Source of the DNA: Bacteroidaceae bacterium
GTDB taxonomy: Bacteria; Bacteroidota; Bacteroidia; Bacteroidales; Bacteroidaceae
DNA length: 5,788 nucleotides
Direction: 5' to 3'
Assembly (NCBI GenBank): GCA_030843315.1
Contig: JAUUPT010000128.1
Coordinates: forward strand, 1-5,788
A program made the position numbers and the translations under genes. Under the pieces are notes generated by a model. It was given only the letters and a program-made list of their open reading frames with translations, was not told the origin of the DNA and searched no databases. Shown piece by piece: positions 1-5,788 of this stretch. The stretch's first letter is position 1, and each line of letters begins with the position of its first letter.

Positions 1-780
1 GAAAGGAAGCTCATCGCCCGGCTTGGCATATTCCTGTTTGTGGAGTTTGGGCTGAAGTTGGTCGGTAGGAGAAGACTCTACATAATATACGTACCGTTTC
101 TCTACCGGGCGGATTTTGCAGGAAGCCACCTTCTTGCTGTCGGGCGACCAGCTGATATAAGCCGAGTAGTAATTTCCCAATGTACCGTCCAGGCTCAGTT
201 GCTTCTCTTTTCCTGTGGCAACCTCCTTCACATATACATTGTGGTTCTTGATAAACGCCGTGTACTTTCCGTCGGGCGAGGCAACGGGTTCGGCAGTCTT
301 TTCATCATCCACTTCCATCCAGTGTTTGGGCGTGGGGGGAACGGGAAGGACGCCTTCGTTTGCCAATTGGTTCTTTCGGGTTGCATACATCCATCGCTGG
401 TTATTGAAGACGAACCGGAGCGTATCCAGCGTTTGGTTCACCGACAACCGTTCCAGGCGGATTTCCCCTGCTTTCACTTCCTTGCCGCTTGCCGTGGCAA
501 GTGCACTTGCCAGACGGCTATGGTCAAACAGTTCCTTTCTCGCTTTCCGGTCGGCATTCACCGATACATAAATCCGTCCTTCGGGCGTATTGCGTACGTA
601 CCAGAACTGATGCGTCCCTTCTATCCACTGCGGGCTGACATTGGAATAGAAAACTTTGTTCGCGCTGAATTTCTCTCTCAATGAGTAGGCGCGGTTGTAA
701 TCCTCCACCGTACCTTGCGCAATAGCCATGCCCCCGCAAAGGAGCATGGCTACTGACAATACTAATCTAATCATTTTCAT
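1..780 (-). CDS. S9-family peptidase, DPP IV-type N-terminal propeller domain (partial, C-terminus outside window)
   Basis: The reading frame is open from an ATG at 780 to the window edge, giving the first 260 residues. Residues 1-21 form a signal peptide (basic MKMIR, hydrophobic core, AIA before Gln22), so the enzyme should be exported to the periplasm. The rest looks like the beta-propeller of prolyl-oligopeptidase-family (S9) enzymes: repeated blade motifs SPDGK (168-172) and WSPDS (211-215), each followed by a beta strand, then the stretch VYYVESSPTDQLQPKLHKQE (232-251) and YAKPGDELPF (251-260), which I associate with a common Bacteroidetes S9 subgroup. The catalytic Ser-Asp-His domain would lie beyond position 1, so activity cannot be judged. 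The DWVYEEEF-like Glu-Glu motif of true dipeptidyl peptidase IV is not seen after the SLDGT strand (196-200). It starts 12 bases after the GH127 stop, so it is the next gene of the same operon. A second in-frame Met at codon 3 is a possible start. Family is fairly sure; substrate is unknown. Confidence 0.85.
   Translation of the reverse strand, partial: MKMIRLVLSVAMLLCGGMAIAQGTVEDYNRAYSLREKFSANKVFYSNVSPQWIEGTHQFWYVRNTPEGRIYVSVNADRKARKELFDHSRLASALATASGKEVKAGEIRLERLSVNQTLDTLRFVFNNQRWMYATRKNQLANEGVLPVPPTPKHWMEVDDEKTAEPVASPDGKYTAFIKNHNVYVKEVATGKEKQLSLDGTLGNYYSAYISWSPDSKKVASCKIRPVEKRYVYYVESSPTDQLQPKLHKQEYAKPGDELPF
495..512. repeat. 18-bp perfect palindrome inside the S9 peptidase gene
   Basis: TGGCAAGTGCACTTGCCA is identical to its reverse complement. 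Flanking GCCG (491-494) and CGGC (515-518) can extend the pairing after a two-base bulge. It lies in codons for an Ala/Leu-rich stretch (LASALA, about residues 90-95), so it may be a by-product of repeated GCA/CTT/GCC codons. No function is known. Confidence 0.5.
723..752 (-). repeat. Inverted repeat / predicted mRNA stem-loop in the S9 signal-peptide codons
   Basis: The arms TAGCCATGC (723-731) and GCATGGCTA (744-752) are perfect 9-base inverted repeats. In the minus-strand transcript the pairing continues through one U-G wobble and two C-G pairs, giving a 12-pair stem closed by the six-base loop UUUGCG. It begins 28 bases after the A of the start codon and covers codons 10-20. No U-tract follows, so it is not an intrinsic terminator. 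The structure is read directly from the sequence; any role in translation or mRNA stability is inference. Confidence 0.6.
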
Positions 781-786
781 TCTGAC

Positions 787-792
787 TCACCT
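787..792 (-). promoter_or_regulatory. Shine-Dalgarno-like site of the S9 peptidase gene
   Basis: In the 12-base gap the minus strand reads AGGTGA, then six bases, then the ATG at 780. This is good Shine-Dalgarno spacing and supports the start at 780. It stands out because Bacteroidetes mostly initiate without such a site, and the two upstream genes here have AT-rich leaders without one. It may be chance, as the match is only AGGTG. Confidence 0.45.
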
Positions 793-3198
793 TTATTTTA
801 CTTCCCATTCAAACAAACCAGATGAAAACTTATCCGGCTGTCTCACTTCCAGTTTCACGGCTTTTGTCTTTACGGGGTCAAAGTTCACTGTATTTCCCGT
901 TCCCTTTTCAACTCCGTATTTGTCGGCTCCGGTGACGGGCTGCCACTGGCCTTGTGCATCTTTATAATATATCTTCCAGTCCTTCGGCACGCGGCAGCCA
1001 CCCCAGGGGGCATCGTCGAACCAATATACAGTGGCACTGGATACGGTTGCCTCTGCCGGGAATTCGTACGAGATCCATTCGGTAGTTGCTTGTTTCGGCC
1101 ACCAGTGGTAGTAAGGCATGGAGCGGTCGTTCTCATCTTTTGGCACCAGACGGTCGTTGATGGATGAAAGGGAGCTTACTTTGTGTGATGCATCTATCTT
1201 GCTTTCCGAAGCCAGCGTGGCAGGCATCGTTGGGCGGGATGCGCTCAGTTCCTGTGGCAACCACACTCCCATGGCACCCGAACCACGGTGTGCCCAGGCA
1301 TAATAAGGAATCAGCGTCAGTCGTACATTGGTGGTAGTCAGACGACCCTGGTCGTCATATCCCAGAATCTGTGCATCCGTTTTCAGTTGGTTGATACCTT
1401 GCAGCAAGTCGGGCTTTTCTACCAGTTCGAATTTCGGGGCACGGTTCATGAATACGCTGAAGATGTCGAAATCGTTATCAGGCCATTCGGCACAGTACAC
1501 CAGCGGGCCGCGTTCTACGGCGATGCGTCCGCGGTCGGCTTCCACCTTATTATTGGCTTTCACGGTGCGGGCTTCCATGTCGAAGTGTACTTCCACTTTG
1601 TCGCCTTTCTTCCAGCGGCGGTCGATGCAGAAATATCCGTCTTTCAATTCGCTCTGCATAGCTTCTCCGTTTACGGTTACGGTGTATTTCAGACGCTTGC
1701 CGTCACTATAAGTGTACAGGTCGCTGGGAACTACCTGATTGCGAGCCCATCCCGGAATACGTACTTTCAAGGTGAATTGTCCGGCATTGTTCTTCTTGAT
1801 GCCGATAGCGATGTCACCGTTCCACGGATAGCGGGTAGTCTGCTCGATGGAAACTGCCTTGCCTTCAACCTTCAGATCCGAAGTGTTGGACATGAAGAGA
1901 TTGACGTAAACGTCTTTGTCTTTCACCGCATAGATATATCCCGGCAATGACGGAATAAAGCGGCAGATATTAGACGGGCAGCAGGCGCAACCGAACCACG
2001 GCTGGCGTTGGTGCTGTCCCATGCTTTCCAGCGGGTTAGGGTAGAAGAAGCTGCCACCGTCCAGTGATACACCGGAGATCAGTCCGTTATATAAGGTGCG
2101 TTCCAGCACGTCGTAATACTTGGACTCTCCGTGCAGAAGGAAGAGGCGGTAGTTGACATATACATTGCCGATGGCTGCGCAAGTCTCGCAATAGGCGGAC
2201 ATATTGGGCAGTTCGTAGTTCTTGCCGAAGGCTTCTCCGGCTGCGGTAGCTCCGATACCGCCGGTGATGTAGTATTTCTTGCCGACAATGTTGTCCCAGA
2301 TGCGGTCGATGGCATGGATATAGGCAGTGTCTCCGGTGAGGGCAGCCACATCCGCCATGCCTGCGTACATATAGGCGGCGCGGACGGCGTGTCCTACGGC
2401 TTCATCCTGTTCCACCACCGGCTTGTGTGCCTGGCTGTACTCGTCCGTGCGGGTGGTGTGTCCGCGCTCGTCGAGGAAGAATTTGGCCTGGTCGAGGTAT
2501 TTCTTGTCTCCGGTTACCAGGTATAGTTTGGCAAGTGCCATTTCTGCAATCTGATGTCCGGGAACGCGGATTTCCTGTCCGGGGTTCGGCCCTATTTCCC
2601 GGCATACGCAGTCGGCATAGCGGATGGCGATGTTGAGGAAGTTCTTCTTTCCGGTTGCCTGGTAGTGGGCGATGGCACCTTCTACCATGTGTCCCAGGTT
2701 GTAGAACTCATGGCTGAGGTCTTCTACTTTCTCCCAACGTTTGGAGCCTGCCCATTCGTGCGGATGCTTGGGGTTCATGGTGCGGCTGGTGTAGAGATAG
2801 CCGTCCGGTTCTTGTGCGGCGGCTACAATTACCAGTACGCTGTCGATGTACTTTGCCAGTTTCTTATCCGGGTAGGTTTGCAGCAGGTAGCTGGCGCCTT
2901 CGATGGTTTTGTACACGTCGGTGTCGTCAAAGGCGAGTCCGCCCACTGTGATGGTGTCGCTGGGGTGTGCTGCGTTGACAAAGTTCTGATACCTTCCTGT
3001 CTCCTCGCATTTGCTGAAGGCGAGCGGGATGGTTACTTCGCGGCTGGCATTGAGCCGTTGTCCCCAAAAGGAATCGGTTACTTTCACCGAAGTGAAGGGC
3101 ACGGGCTCGATGGGGTAGCCGTGCGACTGGTTTTTCACTTGCGCCTGGCTGCTTAGTGCGGCAGTCACCAGCAAGGTCATTGCTAATACTTTCTTCAT
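793..3198 (-). CDS. GH127 (DUF1680) glycosidase, probable beta-L-arabinofuranosidase, with C-terminal F5/8-like module
   Basis: This 801-residue exported enzyme should cleave terminal beta-L-arabinofuranosyl residues in the periplasm; another known GH127 activity is removal of aceric acid from RG-II. Residues 1-19 are a signal peptide with cleavage expected before Gln20 (SQA/Q) and no lipobox. The catalytic (alpha/alpha)6 barrel spans roughly residues 30-440, followed by beta domains to about 650. Compared with Bifidobacterium longum HypBA1 (residues recalled from the literature), the key positions are present: Glu322 in GEAF, Glu338 and Cys340 in CETCA, Tyr386 in FFYPNP, and the Cys pair 406-407 in GCACCPSN, giving the metal site and the nucleophilic Cys. 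His270 is also kept. The protein is longer than HypBA1 (about 658 residues) because residues ~697-801 form an F5/8-type beta-sandwich (WISYEF, VYWFDD, VPKDWKIYY, VKLEVRQ, GLFEWEV), possibly a carbohydrate-binding module. It starts 24 bases after the GH43 stop, in an AT-rich leader. Family certain; exact substrate not. Confidence 0.95.
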   Translation of the reverse strand: MKKVLAMTLLVTAALSSQAQVKNQSHGYPIEPVPFTSVKVTDSFWGQRLNASREVTIPLAFSKCEETGRYQNFVNAAHPSDTITVGGLAFDDTDVYKTIEGASYLLQTYPDKKLAKYIDSVLVIVAAAQEPDGYLYTSRTMNPKHPHEWAGSKRWEKVEDLSHEFYNLGHMVEGAIAHYQATGKKNFLNIAIRYADCVCREIGPNPGQEIRVPGHQIAEMALAKLYLVTGDKKYLDQAKFFLDERGHTTRTDEYSQAHKPVVEQDEAVGHAVRAAYMYAGMADVAALTGDTAYIHAIDRIWDNIVGKKYYITGGIGATAAGEAFGKNYELPNMSAYCETCAAIGNVYVNYRLFLLHGESKYYDVLERTLYNGLISGVSLDGGSFFYPNPLESMGQHQRQPWFGCACCPSNICRFIPSLPGYIYAVKDKDVYVNLFMSNTSDLKVEGKAVSIEQTTRYPWNGDIAIGIKKNNAGQFTLKVRIPGWARNQVVPSDLYTYSDGKRLKYTVTVNGEAMQSELKDGYFCIDRRWKKGDKVEVHFDMEARTVKANNKVEADRGRIAVERGPLVYCAEWPDNDFDIFSVFMNRAPKFELVEKPDLLQGINQLKTDAQILGYDDQGRLTTTNVRLTLIPYYAWAHRGSGAMGVWLPQELSASRPTMPATLASESKIDASHKVSSLSSINDRLVPKDENDRSMPYYHWWPKQATTEWISYEFPAEATVSSATVYWFDDAPWGGCRVPKDWKIYYKDAQGQWQPVTGADKYGVEKGTGNTVNFDPVKTKAVKLEVRQPDKFSSGLFEWEVK

Positions 3199-3222
3199 GG
3201 TTATTTTTTATTTATGATGTTG
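3199..3222 (-). promoter_or_regulatory. GH43-GH127 intergenic leader, AT-rich translation start region
   Basis: The 24-base gap reads on the minus strand as an A-rich leader (AAATAAAAAATAACC directly before the ATG at 3198) with no Shine-Dalgarno match. This is the usual Bacteroidetes start context and supports the chosen GH127 start. The gap is too short for a promoter and has no stem-loop, so transcription should run through it. It carries an additional in-frame TAA behind the GH43 stop. Confidence 0.5.
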
Positions 3223-5625
3223 TTATTTCTTCATCGGAATATATTCGTCCCAGAGTTTCAGTGAATGCAGGTAGCCGGTGAAGGGCCAGTTGCGTTCTGC
3301 ATTTTGTCCCAAAGTTACGTATTGTGACGGTTTTACCAACAGCTGGATGTCTTTTTTGCTGATTAATTGTCCGTTGATATATACTTGTTCCATACGGCCG
3401 TCGAAGCAGATGTATACGTGCTGCCATTTGCCTTCCAGCGTTTTCATATCCTTATATCCGGCGTCCTCGTACCAGCCGTAGTGGTTGATGACTCCGCAAC
3501 GGGGCTCTGTGCCGCTTACCAGCATAATCTTTTCCAGTTCGTCGTGTGAAGTCGTGAAGTCGGCCACGCATTCGTTTTCGGCGATGGAATCGTTCAGTAT
3601 CCAGGCTTCCAGGGTATAAGGAGCATTGTCCAGCAGGGTTGCGGGCAGTGGAAAACTGGACTGGAATACCTGATGTCCGTCAAATCGGAAACTCTTCTTG
3701 CCTTGAACATCTTCAATGACGGAAGGAGCCCGGCGCGCCTCAAAGTATCCGGCAAGTCCGTGATTGTCGAAGTAATGCACGGTGTCTCCGGCAGCAAAGT
3801 CATCGGCAGTAACGCTTACTACCAAGCCGCGCTTTTGTGGGTCGGCAGCCGGCAGGCGGACGATGTCCGTGGTGGCGTCATACGCTTTCTCGGCAGGTTC
3901 CTGCTTCCAGTTATAGTAACGGAGATTAGTGATGATTAAAGGTTCGGCTCCGCTTTGAAGCGAAATCATGCCTGTTGACAGGCAGGACTCCGCCTCGTAG
4001 CTTTGCCACTTACCTAATCTATAAACTAACCCACTAATCGTGTGGTCTTGTGAGGGGGAGAGCTGCGGATGGCGGTATTCCAGCGTGGTGCCCGGTTCCA
4101 GTACCAGTGCGTCGCGTCCGTCGATGCGCTCGGTGCGGGCTGCACCTTCTTTCAGGGTAAAGGCACCGCCCAGCATTCCTTCGTTGTTCTGCCACTGGCG
4201 GCCGTCCCAGTCGGCGGCGGTCAGGCCGAGCCATTGTTGCGGGGCGGAGGCTTCGATGCCGGAGAATACCTTGATATTCCAGATGGCACCGCCGAAACCG
4301 TTCTTCTGTCCGCCGGTATAAGTGAGGCGCACGTAACGGGCTTTCGCCTTTCCGAAGTCTGCCATGGGGCTGCCTGCCAGGTGGTTGTTCCGTTTGTCGG
4401 CAAAGATGTTCCAGTGCTTGCCGTCGGTGGAAGTTTCGATGAGGTATTGATAGAATTGTGTGCCGTATTCGAACTGTGTCCAGACGGTCTGTATCTGTTG
4501 GGCACGTCCCAGGTCTATCTCAATCCATTCCTGTCCCATGCCGCGGGGGCGCCACAAGGTGCCGTTATTGTCATCTACGGCGTATTCGGGACGGAAGTTA
4601 TCATCGTAATAGGAAGAAGCGCGTACGCTCTTGCCGAATGCCAGGTTGGAGGACTTGACCACAGAAGGAGCCAGTGCGCCTACGCCGTCGTGGGTAGGGA
4701 TGATCTTCTGAATGCTTCCGTCTGCATTGAACGACATACGGTCGATGCACAGCTGCCGATGGAAGCCGCGGTTGGAGTGCGGGTTATCGTGGCGGTGGTA
4801 GACGATGTAGGTTTCATTGCCTTCCTGCAGGATGCTGTGGTGTCCGGGACCGTGGACGGTACCGTCGGCCGAGGTTTCGAGGATGCAGCCGCCGTATTTA
4901 TACGGGCCTAATGGTTGGTCCGAAGTAGCGTATTGCACCCGGTAGGTATGGTCGTGGCACGAACCGGAAGAATACATAAAGTAGTATGTTCCATTCCGTT
5001 TCATGACGAAAGGAGCTTCGAAGAAGTCCGTAGCTTCTGTATTGGGGATGAGGCGTGTTTCCGTGAAGCTCTTCATGTCGGGGGCCAGCTTGCCGGCACC
5101 GCAACCGAAGCCTTTGTAGATGCCCCAGGTGCCCCAGTACATATAAACCGAGCCGTCATCATCTACAAACGTTTGTCCGTCCAGTGTGATGGCGTTTGTC
5201 ACGAAACGGTCGGGGATGAGGACGGCTTCGCTTTCGCCCAGGATGTTTGTCCACGGGCCGCGCGGAGTTTCGCCTACGCCGCAATGGATGATGCAGGGCT
5301 GGCAATAGAAATAGTAGTACCGGCCGTCGGTGTGTTGCATCACGTCGGGCGCCCATATCCAGTGGCTGTCGGGCCAGTTCATGGGCATCAGTGTCCAGTT
5401 CACGAAATCCTTGCTCGTCCATACTTGGGCGGGACCGAAGCCGGCACCGCTGCCGTCGGTAGTGGCATACATATAGTAAGTGTCTCCGAACTTCTTAATG
5501 GTAGGGTCGGCAAAGTATCCGGGAATGACGGGATTACCTGCACCCGGAGTATTGAAGTCGGCCTGTGCAAAGGCGGAAATGACTCCCAGCAGCAGAGAAA
5601 CGGTTAAAAGAGTAATCTTATTCAT
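3223..5625 (-). CDS. GH43 glycosidase (probable alpha-L-arabinofuranosidase or related) with F5/8-type and LamG-like modules
   Basis: This is an 800-residue exported multidomain enzyme. The start at 5625 (MNKITLL) is preferred over the in-frame ATG at 5646: it gives a standard signal peptide (cut AFA/Q21) and begins four bases after the preceding stop, whereas the longer form adds seven polar residues and overlaps the upstream gene by 17 bases. Residues ~28-320 are a five-bladed GH43 propeller with the full catalytic set: Asp40 in YFADPT (base), Asp149 in ITLDGQTF (pKa modulator), Glu203 in FFEAPF (acid), plus the GPGHHS His pair (262-263). Residues ~325-455 are an F5/8 type C (CBM32-like) module (NLAFGKSVRAS, AVDDNNGTLW, WIEIDLG, YVRLTYTGG). 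Residues ~465-800 are LamG/concanavalin-like, apparently with a duplicated entry unit; the complete copy has YTLEAWI and GKWQHVYICFDG..QVYINGQ. GH43 members with this layout are often arabinofuranosidases, but xylosidase or galactosidase activity is possible, and I cannot assign the subfamily. Confidence 0.93.
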   Translation of the reverse strand: MNKITLLTVSLLLGVISAFAQADFNTPGAGNPVIPGYFADPTIKKFGDTYYMYATTDGSGAGFGPAQVWTSKDFVNWTLMPMNWPDSHWIWAPDVMQHTDGRYYYFYCQPCIIHCGVGETPRGPWTNILGESEAVLIPDRFVTNAITLDGQTFVDDDGSVYMYWGTWGIYKGFGCGAGKLAPDMKSFTETRLIPNTEATDFFEAPFVMKRNGTYYFMYSSGSCHDHTYRVQYATSDQPLGPYKYGGCILETSADGTVHGPGHHSILQEGNETYIVYHRHDNPHSNRGFHRQLCIDRMSFNADGSIQKIIPTHDGVGALAPSVVKSSNLAFGKSVRASSYYDDNFRPEYAVDDNNGTLWRPRGMGQEWIEIDLGRAQQIQTVWTQFEYGTQFYQYLIETSTDGKHWNIFADKRNNHLAGSPMADFGKAKARYVRLTYTGGQKNGFGGAIWNIKVFSGIEASAPQQWLGLTAADWDGRQWQNNEGMLGGAFTLKEGAARTERIDGRDALVLEPGTTLEYRHPQLSPSQDHTISGLVYRLGKWQSYEAESCLSTGMISLQSGAEPLIITNLRYYNWKQEPAEKAYDATTDIVRLPAADPQKRGLVVSVTADDFAAGDTVHYFDNHGLAGYFEARRAPSVIEDVQGKKSFRFDGHQVFQSSFPLPATLLDNAPYTLEAWILNDSIAENECVADFTTSHDELEKIMLVSGTEPRCGVINHYGWYEDAGYKDMKTLEGKWQHVYICFDGRMEQVYINGQLISKKDIQLLVKPSQYVTLGQNAERNWPFTGYLHSLKLWDEYIPMKK

Positions 5626-5629
5626 GTTA

Positions 5630-5788
5630 TCATTTATGTATTTCATTATTAATCGGTATTTCTATCTCATAAAAGTATTCCTGTAATAACCGGTACATAT
5701 CCGGGTCGTATGCTTTCAACTTCGTGCGGCGGTTCATGGCATTATGTACTCCGTTGGCAGGGTCGGCATAGCGGTTGCAATTGAAGAA
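5630..5788 (-). CDS. C-terminal 52 residues of an unrecognised protein (partial, N-terminus outside window)
   Basis: On the minus strand, a frame open from the window edge ends at TGA 5632-5630, four bases before the preferred GH43 start. The visible tail begins FFNCNRYADPANGVH, continues through MNRRTKLKAYDPDMYRLLQ and ends in an acidic, Ile-rich stretch EYFYEIEIPINNEIHK. It is polar, with no membrane segment, and does not resemble the C-terminus of SusC, SusD or an AraC-type regulator. Codon choice fits the neighbours and the coupling to GH43 argues that it is real and part of the operon, perhaps another degradative enzyme. I do not recognise the family. Confidence 0.7.
   Translation of the reverse strand, partial: FFNCNRYADPANGVHNAMNRRTKLKAYDPDMYRLLQEYFYEIEIPINNEIHK

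Noticed and set aside
723..752. Intrinsic terminator between GH127 and the S9 gene
   Set aside because: The stem-loop lies inside the S9 coding region and is not followed by a U-rich run in the minus-strand transcript.
720..780. Lipoprotein signal in the S9 protein (Cys15 after MLL)
   Set aside because: The residue before Cys is Leu rather than Gly, Ala or Ser, and a normal signal-peptidase I site AIA/Q follows, so an ordinary exported protein is more likely.
40..3156. Plus-strand open frames at 40-684, 1288-1950 and 2554-3156
   Set aside because: Same codon-aligned antisense register opposite the S9 and GH127 genes, both of which have clear domains and signal peptides; the plus-strand products have none.
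3199..3222. Internal promoter between GH43 and GH127
   Set aside because: The gap is 24 bases, AT-rich only as a translation leader, and I see no Bacteroides -33/-7 pair (TTTG with TAnnTTTG) at suitable spacing.
3969..3984. Short inverted repeat TGCCTG...CAGGCA inside the GH43 gene
   Set aside because: The arms are seven bases with almost no loop, within conserved coding sequence, with no U-tract and no repeated occurrence; likely chance.
4069..5607. Long open frames on the plus strand (4069-4911 and 4915-5607), opposite the GH43 gene
   Set aside because: They sit in the codon-aligned antisense register, where stops appear only if the sense gene uses TTA, CTA or TCA, which it largely avoids. 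The proteins show no recognisable motif or proper start context.

Overview
The window is a piece of a Bacteroides-type carbohydrate-utilisation gene cluster (genus-level source inferred as Bacteroidales: Bacteroides, Phocaeicola or Parabacteroides). The reasons are the gene families, the AT-rich translation starts, the exported enzymes with A-Q signal-peptidase sites, and the CAZymes with appended F5/8-type and LamG-like modules. Every supported gene lies on the minus strand, so the operon reads from high to low coordinates. There is no stretch over 25 bases without a gene, and I see no tRNA, rRNA, CRISPR, insertion sequence, internal promoter or terminator.

In transcription order: (1) 5788-5630, the last 52 codons of a protein I do not recognise; (2) 5625-3223, a secreted GH43 glycosidase (800 residues from the preferred start) with an F5/8-type module and a C-terminal LamG-like region; (3) 3198-793, a secreted GH127 enzyme (801 residues; DUF1680 family, probable beta-L-arabinofuranosidase) with a complete Cys/Glu metal-and-nucleophile site and a C-terminal F5/8-like module; (4) 780-1, the first 260 residues of a secreted S9-family peptidase (DPP IV N-terminal propeller type), cut by the window edge before its catalytic domain. 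The gaps are 4, 24 and 12 bases, so the genes are almost certainly co-transcribed and probably translationally coupled.

Taken together, GH43 and GH127 point to periplasmic removal of arabinofuranose (alpha- and beta-linked) from a plant polymer such as arabinan, arabinogalactan, RG-II or hydroxyproline-rich glycoprotein. Following these with a proline-peptidase-like S9 gene is the most thought-provoking aspect: it could couple deglycosylation of extensin-like glycopeptides to their proteolysis. However, the S9 protein seems to lack the Glu-Glu motif of true dipeptidyl peptidase IV. No SusC/SusD pair, sensor or regulator is visible, so the substrate cannot be fixed from this window alone.

At finer scale there are a strong stem-loop inside the signal-peptide codons of the S9 gene, an 18-bp perfect palindrome further into the same gene, what looks like a duplicated LamG entry unit in the GH43 protein, and A-Q signal-peptidase sites in all three exported proteins.
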